Of a stretch of 64,000 bases of DNA, positions 50,470 through 62,711 are shown one piece after another. Both the position numbers and the translations under genes were made by a program. Under the pieces are notes generated by a model, which saw only the letters and a program-made list of their open reading frames with translations, had not been told where the DNA came from and did no database searches. The stretch covers positions 94,736,001-94,800,000 of the forward strand of contig JBITNC010000001.1 in assembly GCA_050084985.1 (NCBI GenBank), written 5' to 3'. The number at the start of each line of letters is the position of its first letter. Within the stretch, counting starts at the first letter, position 1. This DNA comes from Nageia nagi. Lineage: Eukaryota; Pinophyta.

Positions 50470-51480
50470 TAACCAATATGTAATAGTGGAAACCTATGTC
50501 ACATGCAAACTGCAAGGGGTACCAATAGGTTTGCAATGAGTCATGGAGAATCTAACAAGTATATCATCAATATTTTTGGTTTGAATGATGAAGATGTTGT
50601 TGGATGATTATTGAACTTGCATGCCCAAAAAATATTGCATATCATCCAGATCACTCATCTCAAACTCAGTAACCATGGTAGTATTAATTGGAGCATAGAA
50701 GAAGAGGAGCTCATAAAAATAATATCATCAACATAGAGAAAAATGATGATATAGTTAAATTCAAATATCTTAGTGTTCAATGTGGCTTTCATAGAGAACC
50801 TTTGAAAGCCATTTTAATGTAAGTAGGTGTTGATCTAAGAATACCAGGTGCATGGGGCTTGCTTCAAGCCATAAAGAGCTTTCTTAAGTTGGTACACTTT
50901 ATCCTCTTGATAAAATGGTAAATCCTAGGAGTTGATTCATGTAAACTTCTTCATCCAAGTTTCCATTAAAGAATGCTTATTTTACATCTATTTGATACAG
51001 AGTTAGCTAAAAATGAGATGCAAAAGAAATAAGAGATTAGATTGTCTAAAGTTTGAGAATAGGTGCAAATGTATCTTCATGGTCTAGGCATTCTTTTTGG
51101 ACATAATCCTTTGCTACCAAGCAGATTTATGTTTAGCAATATTATCATCAACATTATGCTTCAACTTATAAATCCATTTGACTCCAATGTTATTCTTGTT
51201 AGTTGGAGGAGGGAAAAGTTACGAGGAGTCATTCTTTGGGACTTTCTCAATCTCATATTTTGTTACTTTTTTCTAATTATCATTTATTTTCGCTTCTTTG
51301 AAGATGGAAGGCTTGATGAGGGAAGAGGACATCAAGGTGTAGTTGGTGATTTGTCACCCTACCTTGATTATTTTTGAGTCACTCATTTGGTGAAATCATC
51401 ATCCAATATCTAATATTATGGATGATCCTATGCAAGTTGCATCTTGGAAGAAGAAGTAACTATCAAGGGATTGGGAAACT
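50470..51480 (-). pseudogene. pol: Copia-3 reverse transcriptase, broken
   Basis: Minus-strand text gives VKWIYKLKHNVDDNIAKHKS (about 51130-51190), then VYQLKKALYGLKQAP (about 50860-50910), then the catalytic LYVDD (about 50730-50745), then MVTEFEMSDLDDMQYFLGMQ (about 50600-50680), and ends with MTHCKPIGTPC near 50500. These are the ordered blocks of Copia RT. Stops and frameshifts interrupt it. RNase H is missing or unrecognisable. Confidence 0.85.
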
Positions 51481-51495
51481 ATGGTGGGAAGGCTA

Positions 51496-51750
51496 CTAGG
51501 GATCTACTAGGTTAGAGAAAAGAGTTTCTTCGAACTTAGGAACATTGTTAGAAGTATCAATCAAGCCATTAGTATAAACACCCCCTTCATTGAAAATCAT
51601 ATCACAGCTAATGTACAACTTACCATACATTGGATCATAACACCAATAGGCTTTAGAATCATCTAAGTATCCCACAAAGATACACTTAATGTATTTTTCA
51701 TCCAATTTTTGCCTATTCTCCTTAGGAATATGCACATAGTAGGTGGATCC
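51496..51750 (-). pseudogene. pol: Copia-3 integrase C-terminal part
   Basis: From the Copia-2 edge the frame reads GSTYYVHIPKENRQKLDEK, then KCIFVGYLDDSKAYWCYDP and LYISCDMIFNEGG, the conserved end of Copia integrase. Its upstream half lies at 60090-60770, on the other side of Copia-2. Confidence 0.88.
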
Positions 51751-52250
51751 TAAAGGATTTAAAATATAACAAAAATAATCCTCAACTCCCAAGATCACAT
51801 GTAAGCTCACAAATCACATATAACAAGCTCACAAAGCAATCTCACAAAGATAACATAAGATATAAGTGGTTCCTTCAACTAGGAGTGCATCCACTAACTT
51901 GATCTCACTTCATTCACAAACATGAATCTCTTACAATTCTCTTAATCTCATCTCTTAAACACTATCCTATAGCATAACTTTACTCCATAAATTGGTGTAT
52001 GGTAACAAAAAGGGAGCCTTCTATTTATAGACCAAAATCCCTCTTTGGATCACCTTTTTACCCAATGTACAAAGGTATGACATGCACTCCCTTTTACCCA
52101 AGGGGCATGCTCATGACATGGAGTATAGGACAAGTTACATTATTATATTCACTTAAATACTTAAGGTATCTAATGATACCCTTAAGTATTAGTGAATTTA
52201 CAAGAAGGATTAATACAAACCTTTACAATAATGCATTATACATTCCAACA
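51751..52250 (-). repeat. Copia-2 3' LTR
   Basis: It is 500 bp, starts TGTTGGAATG on the minus strand at 52250 and pairs with 59603-60089. It contains a 13-bp insertion relative to its partner near 51835. A TATA box (CTATAAATAG, minus) lies at about 52021-52031. Confidence 0.9.
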
Positions 52251-52264
52251 CTCCCCCTTAATGC
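52251..52264 (-). other. Copia-2 polypurine tract
   Basis: On the minus strand GCATTAAGGGGGAG abuts the LTR start, the same as in Copia-1. Confidence 0.9.
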
Positions 52265-52965
52265 AATATTGAGATAGAGCAAATAAGAGAGAAGAAAGAT
52301 AGAAAGTAAGAGAGTTCTCCTCCAAATAGATACAACAGAGATGAGAACATTTTACATATTTGTGAAGTAAGAAAGATCTAGTTTGAGACTCACTACTTTG
52401 CCAAATACAATCATTAACCATAACCAGTTTCAATGTACATGAAATAGTCATCCAACTGGAATTCATAAAGAGTCTCTAAGAGCTTGCATACCCAAAGTAA
52501 TTAACCTACAATCTCAAAGGAACTTGCAAGTCATAAGTAGCTCAAATAATAAGATCGATTAGATGTAACATATTCATATCAACAAAGATAGATGAATCAA
52601 ATTAAATACCATCATAAACTGATCAATGGTGCACTATAAGTCATCATGAAGATGCTAAGCTAAAACTCATAATCACCTATTGTGTATAAAACATGTGTTG
52701 ATTATTATTACAAAATAGAGCATACGCATACAAGTTTCTCACATATGGATAGCTAAATAGTGCCAAAAGACACATAAGAGTTCCTTACACATGGATAACT
52801 AAATAATGCTAGATTGGCCAATCTTTTGTTCTAAAAATTTGTACAATAAGTTCCTCACATGAAGTGAACCTACCATGAAGGTGTATAAAAAAAATCAACA
52901 CTATACATCACAAGATCCTCTTAAGGGTGAAATTGTCATCATAAATATGAATTTAACATGAGAAT
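52265..52965 (-). other. Non-coding region between pol and PPT of Copia-2
   Basis: About 700 bp, the counterpart of 10072-10814 in Copia-1. A second purine tract (TTAAGGGGGAGTG, minus strand) lies just outside it at 52974-52986, in the last codons of pol; the pol stop TGA is at 52966-52968. Confidence 0.7.
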
Positions 52966-54515
52966 TCAAACTTCACTCCCCCTTAAGGCAACTTCACCAA
53001 CCCAATAGCATCCTTAAGCTAACAAAACTAAGCTTCAGGAAGGATCTTGATGAATAAATCAATGGAGTTCAAGGTGGATGGATAATACTCCAGGTGTATG
53101 ATGCTATCAAGAAACTTCTTCTTGATAAAATGGGTCTAGATTTCCACATGTTTTGTTTTCTAATGGAACACAAGATTCTTAGCTAAAGAAATAGCCAACT
53201 AATTATCTAAATAAATCAAAGATGAGTTAGCTTGCTCATACCTAATTTTTGTATTCAGTATTCAACTTCTATGGTGAAAAGGGAAACAGTGGGCTACTTC
53301 TTGGAAGCCCAAGAGATAGCACCTAAACCAATGCTAAACACATATGCAAAGGTTGATTTTATATCATCTCTATCTCCTCTATAGTTAGAATCTGAGAATA
53401 TAGAGAGAATAAATGAGGGCAACTTAGAATACTTGAGAGTAAGATCCTTAGTTCATGAAACATACTAGAAATTTACTTAATAGCATTGAGATGCTCAACA
53501 TATGGTTTTTGCATGAATCATGCCACTAGATTCACTTCAAACACAAAATCTAGCTTAAAAATAGTCAAATATAAAAGACTACCAATTAATTGCCTGTAAA
53601 ATATAGCATTAGCCAACTAAGAGTTGGAGCTCAGAGAAGTAATGATTCTAGGAGAGATTGGGATCATAGCATAGTTACACTTCTCCACTCCAAAATTTTG
53701 TAAGATGTTTGATATATACTTAGATTGATTAAGATAAGTCTTTGTATTGATACACTTGAATTTCAAGATAGTATTGCAAGAAACCAAGATCGATCATTTC
53801 AAATGTTACCTTAAGTTTGGATATGCATTCTTGAATGATTTCATCATTGTTCCTAGTAATCAAAAGATCATCCACATAAAGGAGAATCAAGACCACATCC
53901 TTTCCCTGATTGAGAACATATAAATTAGAGTTAGAAAAACACTTAGAGAATCCAATGTTTGCAAAGTATCTTGAAATCTTTTTGTACCAGGCTATAGGTT
54001 CTTGCTTAAGTCCATACAATGACTTCTTTAGCTTGCACATAGAAGATTCTTTACCTTCCATAATAAACCCTTATAGTTGATTCATGAAGATTTCCATATC
54101 TAAGTCACCATTGAGAAATCCACTCTTAATGTCAAGTTAAAAAAATTTCCATCCTTGAGCTGCAGAAAGGGTAAGGATAATTCTAATAGTAGGCATCTTT
54201 ACCACAGGAGCAAAGGTTTCCTCATAATCTACAATGTGTTTTTGAGAAAAACCTTTGCTTACTAATGTTGCTTTGTATTTCTCAATATTCCCAATAGAAT
54301 TATACTTGACCTTGTAGATCCACTTATTACCAATCATATTTTTCTCATTAGGATCAAGAACCAAGTCCCAAGATTCATTTTTCATAAACACCTCATACTC
54401 CATTTTCATGGCTTCCATCCAGCACTCATTCTTTGAAGCTTCTTTGAAGGATGAGGGCTCATGCTTGTTGTTAATCTTCGTAAATAAGGATTTGTTCAAG
54501 GTCATACTCCTTGTT
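52966..54515 (-). pseudogene. pol: Copia-2 reverse transcriptase and RNase H, broken
   Basis: The RT N-terminal half (54137-54505) reads [22 protein letters not shown], then VDYEETFAPVVKMPTIR. The second half (53729-54061) has LKKSLYGLKQEP and the catalytic YVDD at 53867-53878. RNase H text continues in other frames to the pol stop at 52966-52968. Frameshifts separate the blocks, and a stop lies in the RT near 54137. Confidence 0.87.
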
Positions 54516-55895
54516 ACCCTTTGTGTTGGAGAGTTTTGTTCCTAAGGTGACTTATCTATATCAATATCCAACTAGCTAAGAGCAACTAATAAGCCATTTG
54601 GATCATCAACATCCTCATTAGAAGCAAATTCTTTAGGAAGTTCATAGAACTTTACATCATTTGAAACAAACATGACTTTGTAGAATGGAGAGTAGAGCTC
54701 GTAACCTCTATGCTAACTATCATAACCAATAAAGATGCATTTTTTAGCTTTTTTGTCTAACTTTTTTCTTTTCTCAAAAATAATATAGGAGAATGCTTCA
54801 CAACAAAACACCTAAGGTGAGAAATGTTAGGTTTTCTTAATGAACATGCCTCAAAAGGTTCTTTACCTTGAATAGTTTTTGTGTGACACCTATTAAGATG
54901 TAAATAGCAATGCTCACAGCTTCACCCCATAAGAAACTAGAAACATTACCTAGCATGCATCTAGCCATCTCCATAATTATCCTATTTTTTCTTTTGGCAA
55001 CACCATTCTGCTAAGGAGTGTAAGGAATCATAAATTACTCTTTATCCTATACTTAGCATAATATTCATTAAACTCATTGCTATTATATTCTTCCCCGTTA
55101 TCTAATCTCAACATCTTGATTTTAAGGTTAGTTTGATTCTCAACTAAGGCCTTAAAATCTTTAAAATCTTAAACGTTTGGTCCTTGTGCTTAAGTAGATA
55201 CCTAAAGGTCATCTTACTAAATTCACCAGTGAAGGTCAAGATGTAATATACTCCCTCAAGTGACTTAGTCTAAAATGGACCCATCAAATCTGAATGTACA
55301 AGTTGAAGTGGTTGATATGCTCTTATTGCCTTATCCTTTTCAAACCTTTATCTATGCATCTTGCTAAGAATGCACTTCTCACATAGACCAATTGAAGGTG
55401 AAATTAAAGGCAAACCTTCCATAAGTTCTTGGTATTTCATGACTCGAATACTTTTGTGGTTAAGATACTTTAAACGATGGTGCCAAATATTTCCTCTAGA
55501 ATACACACTTGTAGCAAGATACATCTTTGTTCAAACTTGATCCATAATGTATAAATCATCTTTCATTGACCTTTTAACCAATGTGGTAAATCTTTTCTTA
55601 ATGCATCAGGATTAAGAGTAAAACTCAAAATAGTACCTTTTCTTGCAACTTGGATCACAGAGAGAAGGTTCATCCTTAGCTTAGGAACATAATGCACATC
55701 TTCAAGAACCTTCTCATGAATCAAGAAACTCCTAATTCTTTGAACTTCAAGGATAGATTTATCACCTATCATAATTACATCTTTCTTATGCTTATGAAAG
55801 TTTTCAAACTTATCATTTTCAAAGCATAGGTGATTATTACAACCAGAATCAACAATCCAATCAGATGAAAAAGTGTGACATATAAAGTAGAGCAC
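54516..55895 (-). pseudogene. pol: Copia-2 protease and integrase, broken
   Basis: The protease block (55563-55895) has WIVDSGCNNHLC, with catalytic Asp-Ser-Gly at 55842-55850, and continues to VPKLRMNLLSV. The pre-integrase and integrase regions follow at about 54560-55540 in several frames: the HSDLMGPF block lies near 55280-55300 and the integrase end near 54720-54770. Stops are frequent. Confidence 0.82.
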
Positions 55896-56857
55896 TGTAG
55901 CAAAACTAGCTTGAATAGTCTTCTTTCCTTTGAAATTATTTACATTTCCATTACTTTTGCTCTTTTTCTCTCTTTAATTTTTGTATCAATCAACTTCTTT
56001 GTGAATTTGAATGCCATAATAGTTACAATTTCCATCAAACTTTGCCTAAGGATTTGGATTATTTGCTTTACCTTTTCCATCTCTTTTCTTGAATTGGTTG
56101 TTGTTGTCATTGTTCTTGCTATTGTTGGTGTTGTTCCTATTATTGTCATTACCTCTTTTCTCAAACCTTTTGGAGGAAGAAGGATAAGATTTCTTATGAT
56201 GATTTAACTTCTTCTTAAAAGGAGTTTTGATTACACTTAGAGTAACATTATTATCCTTAGAAGAAGGAATTAACACCTTTTTATTAAGGGTTTCCTCATG
56301 CTTCAAAAGGAGCCTAGAAAGGTTCTTAAGGGAGAAGACTTCTTCTTCATCATCAAGCCTTATTTCTATAACCATCATAAAGTTTCTAAATTTTGAAGAA
56401 AGGCTTTGAAGAATGATGAAGACCATGAATTCATTATTGATCTAATTGCACCTACAAGCAACAAGTTACGTCTTAAGGTCAATGATTTTGTTCAAGTAGA
56501 TAGCCACATTTTCATCTTCCCCTTGATGAGATTGAAGTAATTTTTGGAGAATAGTAAATCTTCTTGAAAACTTTGAACTAAGGTAGATTTTATTAAGTTT
56601 ATCCCAAGCTTCCTTTATCGAGGTTGAAGAGGAAATCATCAGAGCACATCATCTAAAATTGCATGAAAGATCATAGAGGTTGCCAATTCATTCTTCGTGT
56701 TATAAGCCTCTAGTGCATTCTCATCTATAGGATGTATAAGGTTCTCATTCACTATTTTCCAAATCTTCTTTGCCTACAACTCAACTCTCATCTAAAGTTT
56801 CCAAATCCTAAAGTTAGAACCATCAAGAATGTATTTGGGTAAATAGGAGTCTTCCAT
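55896..56857 (-). pseudogene. gag: Copia-2 gag, broken
   Basis: The ATG at 56857 starts MEDSYLPKYILDGSNF, the same conserved gag opening as in Copia-1 but without the early frameshift. The second half (56046-56426) has LQSLSSKFRNF, RLDDEEEVFSLKNLSRLL and a Lys/Asn-rich nucleocapsid. The zinc knuckle near 56005-56030 retains Cys and His, but the second Cys is Tyr and the last Cys codon has become a stop. Confidence 0.85.
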
Positions 56858-57904
56858 TTGCTACATAAGAATGTGAAAAATAATAAGCATGTGATTCAAT
56901 AAACAACATTATATGTTTAGTTTTAACCAAGTAAGTAATACATGTTACATTTAATTAACTAAGACATGCTTGATTTGATTCATTAATGCAAATGTTTTAC
57001 AATTCAAATAATAATCCATGTAGCCAAATACATTTCTCATTTCAAGAACTGTAGATGTAGATTGACATTGTTGAGGCTTATTTTCTTGTCTAAAATTAGG
57101 CCTTCACTTGGATGTCCACAAAGAGGAGCCCAAGTACTACCAATCCTTAACCAATTTGCTTTGGTCAGTATTATACATTCTCACAAGGAGAAGTACTTAC
57201 TATTTTTTAAGGTTATGATATTTATTGTATCGACTAAATTATTAATCCTGATTAGGTTTCAAGTTATCCTCCTAAGTTATCAAGATAATCTTTGAATGGA
57301 TGTGTGGACATGTGGTATCACTACACATATGCCTATCCACCTATTGGAGTTATGTACAGACCAACAGAGGACTTAGGGTAATGAGAAGTACACACTTTTC
57401 ACCATTTGCATCATCAAACTTAAAAGTTTCCAGTCTACTTGTCCTCACCATATGGCTCTTCAAACAAGTCATGTTGTAGAATGTATGTGTGGATGTGTTT
57501 ATTTTAAGGGGTTTCTCATTTCAATGTTTGTATGTTTATTTGCATAAGCAAATAAATCAAAAATGCAAAACATGAAGTAAAAGAGAATAAGCAAAAAATA
57601 ACATCTATTCAAAAATTGAAACCTAGGTTTTATTTACCAAACCCTAAAGGACATCTTTACATCATTCCTAAATTTGCATAAGTCCATTTTTGCATAAGGA
57701 AGTAAATTGCATTATAAATTAATATTTTAAGTAATAAGCATGCATCATTGACTTAAAAAAAAAAAAACTAAGTCCTAAGCATGCACGTTAACTAAAAATT
57801 AAGTTCTAAAAAACATGCATCATTAACTTAAAAATTAAGTAATAAGCATGCATTTATTAACTTAACAAATAAGTATTAAGCATGCATTTAAGTTAAAATT
57901 TAAA

Positions 57905-58090
57905 TACTAAGCATAAGCATGCAACTCTATAACTTAAAGTAAAAAATTTAGTAGTAAGCATAAGCATGCAACTCTTTAACTTAAACTAAAAAAATTTAGT
58001 ACTAAGCATAAGCATGGAACTCTTTAATTTAAAGTAAAAATTTAGTACTAAACATAAGCATGCAACTCTTTAACTTAAAGTAAAAAATTG
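57905..58090 (-). repeat. ~47-bp tandem repeat in the Copia-2 leader
   Basis: ATAAGCATGCAACTCT (or a close variant) recurs at 57913, 57960, 58008 and 58054, each followed by TTAACTTAAA and TTTAGTA. Shorter, diverged AAGTAATAAGCATGCAT units precede it from about 57720. Confidence 0.85.
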
Positions 58091-59588
58091 GTATGCATAC
58101 TAGATAAAAAATTAAGTAAGAAATTTATACAAATTCCCCCTTTTTACTTAAAGATTTATCCTCTAAAGATAGCATACTAGTTTTACCTTAGAAATTTAAC
58201 TAAGGAAAGAATGTTAAAATAATACTTGCATGCTAAAAAATCTTCTAAGTATTAAAATTATTCCCATTGTTAGAGATAAAGGACATGCTTTTAATAACTT
58301 AGAATGAAAAATTCCTTTTTATAAGCATTTAAATAGACAATAAGTTCCTCCATTTAAACAAGTAAAGTAATCATCAAGTAAGCCTATGAGGAATTAATGA
58401 AGGAGGAAAGCTGTATAAAAAAAAAAAAAAAAATTACTTTTAAATGCAAAATTTGTCTACACACTCCATGTCAGAAATATCATTAATGAGGTATGAATGT
58501 TGAAAAGTAAAAACAACCCAAAACAAAAATTAAAAAATTATTGTCATCCACCCAGAAATAGGTCTTTGTCATAAACATTACTTGTAAGAAAAATTCATCT
58601 ACCAAACTAAATGAAGAGATTTGACAAGGACGTGAGATTGCAAGAAATAGAGGTCCATGCAAGGAGAGGTGGAGAGGAGATTAAGGGGTGAAGGTTGAGC
58701 GGTAAGAGCAAGCGATGGATAGAATCGAGGAACAAATATGGTCGCATGAGGGGTGAGGTTGCGTAAAGGAGAAAATAAGAAAAAACATCGCTCTAACAGT
58801 TAGCACAGGGCAAGGGCCAAGCTGCGAGGGCGGGGAATAGGCTATGCATGAGAGGTGATAGCTTGGAAGCCCAAAAAATATCATTGCACAAGTGAAGGAG
58901 AGGGAGGCAATTGTGAAATAAAGGAGGTCTGTGCACACAGTGAGAGGAGGGCCACACACATAGGGAGAGAAGACTTGGCGGTGCATGAGATGTAGAAAGG
59001 GGCTCGCCATCACAAAAATGCAAATGATCCCGCACGTCTAAAACTAGCAAAGCGATGGTGGAAGGAGTGACTGAGGAGTTGGGTAGGAGTAGCTAAGGTG
59101 GAGTCCATTGGACATACTCCATGCTTCAGTAGAACTTACCAAAGGAAAACAAACTTTCTCTCACCAATGTACAAGAAAATTACATTAAAAAAATGTTTTT
59201 TAATTTTAAATAGCACTTTATTTTAATTTTGAACAACTGAAATAAAAAATCATTGTAAAAAATATATTTAAAAAAGTGTAAAAAAAATTTCAATCTTTGT
59301 TATACAACAATCTATTTGAGAGTTAGTTGCAAAATTAAATTAAATTTAGAGGAACTATCAATATATTGCAAATTCAATTATTTTGAAGGAATGGTGTAAC
59401 AACATATATTTGTAAGCAATTTGTAAGCAAATTTTTTTCACCAATATTAGTAACTCATGAGATAAAAGAATAAGCTTGAAGAAGGGAGGAATTATACCTT
59501 TAAGTGTTTTACCTCACCAATGTAACCTTCAAAGTAATGTTGAGGAGGAGCTTTTCACACCTTGGATGTGAAGAGGAGCTCTCAAGTA

Positions 59589-59600
59589 GCTCTGATACCA
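59589..59600 (-). other. Copia-2 primer binding site
   Basis: GCTCTGATACCA on the plus strand is TGGTATCAGAGC on the element strand, two bases from the LTR end, matching initiator methionine tRNA. Confidence 0.95.
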
Positions 59601-59602
59601 AA

Positions 59603-60089
59603 TGAAGGATTTGAAACATAAAAAAAACAATCCTCAACTCCTAAGATCACATGTAAGCTCACAAATCACATCTAACAAACTCACAAAGATAACATAAGAT
59701 ATAAGTGGTTCCTCCAACTAGGAGTACATCCACTAACTAGATCTCACTTCATTCACAAATATGAATCTCTTACAATTATCTTAATCTCATCTCCTAAACA
59801 CTATACTATAGCATAACTTTACTCCACAAATTGGTGTATGATAACAAAGAGAGAGCCTTCTATTTATAGGCAAAAATCCCTCTTTGGATCACCCTTTTAC
59901 CCAATGTACAAAGGCATGACATGCACTCCCTTTTACCCAAGGAGCATGCTCATGACATGTAGTGTAGGACAAGTTACATTATTATATTCACTTAAATACT
60001 TAAGGTATCTAATGATACCCTTAAGTATTAGTGAATTTACAAAGAGGATTAATACAAACCTTTACAATAATGCATTATACATTCCAATA
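59603..60089 (-). repeat. Copia-2 5' LTR
   Basis: 487 bp, the partner of 51751-52250. A TATA box is present at about 59860-59870 (minus). The outer terminus reads TA instead of TG on the element strand. Confidence 0.9.
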
Positions 60090-60770
60090 TAGACAAAGAT
60101 CCTTAAGTGAGAGATGTTAGGTTTCTTGCAAAACCAGGCCTCATGTGAGGTAGAATCTTGCATTACTTTGGTTGAGAAGTGACTCAAGATGTAAATAGTA
60201 GTATGGATAAATTCCCTCATAATTTGTTATCCAAGTCCATCTTCTTCAACATGCATCAAGACATTTCAACAAATATCATATTCTTATGTTATGCAATATC
60301 ATTCTGCTAAGGAGTGTAAGTAGTTGAGTATTGCCTCTTGATCCCATGTTGAGTGCAGTGGTCCTTGAAATTAATAGAAAGGAATTCACCATATTTATCT
60401 ATTTGAAATTTCTTTAGAGTATAGTCAAACTAGGTCTCAAAAAATGTTTTGAACTTGAAAAATAGTCAAAAGCATCAAATTTGGCCTGCAACAAGTACAA
60501 CCAACTCATGCAAGAATAATCATTAGTAAAATTAAAAGAATAATCATTAGTAAAATTAACATATACCTACACTAGGTAATGTTGCTAGTTTGCATGGGGC
60601 CGCAAAGGTCCGCATGCACCAATTCAAGGGGTGTCTTGGTATAATATGGGTGGGTGGAAAACTTATCATGATGATATTTCTCATAAATGCAGCTCTCACA
60701 CATAGTGTCTGGTGGATTGGGGAAGGTCAATAAACCTCTCATAAGTTTATGCATTCCCTACAATGGGTTG
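60090..60770 (-). pseudogene. pol: Copia-3 integrase N-terminal part
   Basis: The frame at 60572-60754 gives MCESCIYEKYHHDKF (the end of the HHCC zinc region) and LELVHADLCGPMQT, with the first catalytic Asp of the core. Downstream text decays towards the Copia-2 edge, where a SHLRIF-like block appears in frame with the GSTYYVHIPK block on the far side of Copia-2. Confidence 0.82.
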
Positions 60771-60802
60771 AAGTTGATATGGTTGAATCACTTGTGCAAT
60801 AG

Positions 60803-61174
60803 TCATGTAGGATCAACAATGATCTTCAAGCATTTACTAGTAGTTGGTTGCATCTTTAGCATATACATTCCATTCTTATTCATGAGATTAGTGGTGACTA
60901 CTTGGCAATTGGTCTCATTTGTAATTATGCAACTCTTTTTCTTGAAAACTAGCATGTAGTTTTTCAAGCACATCTGACCAATACTTAGGAGATTATGCTT
61001 CAACCCTGAAACATACAATGTGTCATGCATCTGTATAATCTTATCGATCTTTTCTTTGAAAGTAATGGAACCTCTATCGATACTATTGATTTGATTATTA
61101 TCATCAAATCTAACTTTACCAATGAAATTCTCCTTAAGGTTGACAAACAAGATCTTATTTCCAATCATATGATT
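60803..61174 (-). pseudogene. pol: Copia-3 protease, C-terminal part
   Basis: It begins at the edge of the TRIM-like insertion with NHMIGNKILF and continues to LYVSGLKHNLLSIGQM and the pre-integrase linker. The N-terminal part, with the active-site region YLDNG, lies on the other side of the insertion (about 62715-62750). The active-site Ser/Thr is Asn. Confidence 0.85.
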
Positions 61175-61567
61175 TGACGTAACTGAAAATTAATTCACTC
61201 TACTTTTTTTATAAAACTTTGAGCCTTTAAATAGGCTAAAAATACAAGTAATACCACATGGTTTTAAAATTAGCCTCCATTAACAATTAACTATCACTTT
61301 TCCTATTATTAAAAATCTTATACTATATCTAGATGAGTCCCCAAATGGAACCATGCATCCATTATTCAACACATGCAATTATTCTAAAAATAGAAAATAA
61401 ACTTAAATGCTAAATTCAGGTCGCAAGATGAACTCTTCAAGCCTTAAAATCATCTCATCTAAAGGAGATGTTACGTAATTTTAGGGAATTTGATTCTACA
61501 TGATCTAAAAAAATGGGGCTCAATCAGAAACTCAAATCCAAAGTTACAACATCAATAAGGTGTATCA
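61175..61567 (-). repeat. TRIM-like element, left LTR (3')
   Basis: It aligns with 62309-62711. Shared strings include TAGGCTAAAAATACAAGTAA, CCACATGG, GCAAGATGAA, CTTCAAGCCTTAAAA and CAATAAGGTG. Confidence 0.85.
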
Positions 61568-62308
61568 TTTTCCTTTGGTTGAAAAAACTCAAACTCTGAG
61601 TTCCTCTAATTTCAGAAAGTGATCACATTCTGGAATAAGAACCAATCCTCAAGAGTATTACATAGAGCAACATGTAAGATGGATTTGTATTGTTTATGGT
61701 TAACACTCAACCCATGATATTTATGGCTAACACTCAACCCTTTGTATTTATGGATAACACTCAACCCTAAGACTTTCCAAAATGAGAGCAATGTGCAAAG
61801 CAAATCTGTAGATGTTTATGGAAAACATCCAAACTCCTATACTTTCTAAGACCCATTCACCTACATAATCTAAACTCTCCTTCAAGGCCATACAAAGCCT
61901 TTTATAAGTACTTACATGCCAAGTACCTATATTTTTCAAGTGTTTATGGGTAACACTAAACCTGTGGACTTTTCAAAGCCCATCCATCTACATCATCAAA
62001 ACTCTCCCATTTATATTTTTTCATGGTTGCACAAAGCCTTCTACAAAAAATATTCATCCTTAAAAAAGCATATTTTGATGCAAGGAGAACACATATATGG
62101 CATAAATTTTGGCAAATCTCACACCAAAAAATGCACTATTCAACTTTTCCTCCAAAAATTATCACTATTCAAATCCTTCAAAACCCACATGCATGTCTCA
62201 AAAACTATTACCCACATACTTGCAAACTCACTATGAACAAGAGGAGGGGGACTACCAATGGGTAAGTTCCCCCTCACAAGGTAGGATTCTACTTGCTCTA
62301 ATATTAGA

Positions 62309-62711
62309 TGATGTAACTAGAAAATCCACTCTACTATTTTTTATTAAACTTTGGGCCTTTGAATAGGCTAAAAATACAAGTAACACCACATGGTAAAAAT
62401 ACAATTAATACCACATGGTTTTAGCATGTGGTTTTAAAATTAGCCTTTGTTAACAATTAGCCATCACTTTACTTATTGTTAGAAAGCTTATAATATAGCT
62501 AAGATGATGCCTAAAATGGAATCATGCATCCATTATTCAATACATGTAATTATTCTAAAAATAAAAAATAAACTTAAATGTTGCATTTGGGCTGCAAGAT
62601 GAATTCTTCAAGCCTTAAAAAATATCTCCTTTATTTGATTCTACACAATCTAAAAAAATGGGTTCAATTGAACACTCAAATCAAAAGTTAATACCTCAAT
62701 AAGGTGCATCA
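62309..62711 (-). repeat. TRIM-like element, right LTR (5')
   Basis: It aligns with 61175-61567. It has a short internal duplication around CCACATGG (62386-62420) and a deletion near 62620, which account for the length difference. Confidence 0.85.

Larger units (their letters stand above)
56858..59602 (-). other. Long Copia-2 leader
   Basis: A 2.75 kb non-coding leader between PBS and gag, parallel to that of Copia-1. It contains a ~47-bp tandem repeat (57905-58090), an A-run (58416-58432) and a GC-richer island (58600-59100) that reads C/T-rich on the element sense strand. A 110-codon frame in the island (58681-59013) is probably compositional; it is Ser/Pro/Cys-rich with no recognised motif. 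Confidence 0.8.
51751..60089 (-). mobile_element. Copia-2: Ty1/Copia element nested in Copia-3
   Basis: An 8.34 kb minus-strand relative of Copia-1 with the same architecture: LTR, PBS, 2.7 kb leader, gag, PR-IN-RT-RH, an extra non-coding segment and PPT. The LTRs differ at roughly 6% of positions plus a 13-bp indel, so it is older than Copia-1. Its outermost bases have decayed (CA to TA at the right end; TG to TA at the left), and no clean 5-bp target duplication remains. It splits the integrase of Copia-3. All its frames are broken. Confidence 0.92.
61175..62711 (-). mobile_element. TRIM-like mini LTR retrotransposon nested in Copia-3
   Basis: A 1.54 kb unit with terminal direct repeats of about 393 bp (61175-61567) and 403 bp (62309-62711), both TG...CA on the plus strand. 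The flanks TGATT (61170-61174) and TGATC (62712-62716) look like a 5-bp target duplication with one change. In the minus orientation a degenerate PBS (TAATATTAGAGC, 9 of 12 match to the initiator methionine site) lies just inside the right repeat, and a purine run CAAAGGAAAA abuts the left one. The 741-bp internal region is non-coding, with three ~30-bp units of TTTATGG-TAACACTCAACCC at about 61693-61770. Moving it would require proteins from another element. Confidence 0.82.

Noticed and set aside
58681-59050. 110- and 85-codon minus-strand frames in the Copia-2 leader
   Set aside because: They overlap in different frames in a GC-richer island; neither has a recognisable motif, and both lie in untranslated leader sequence.
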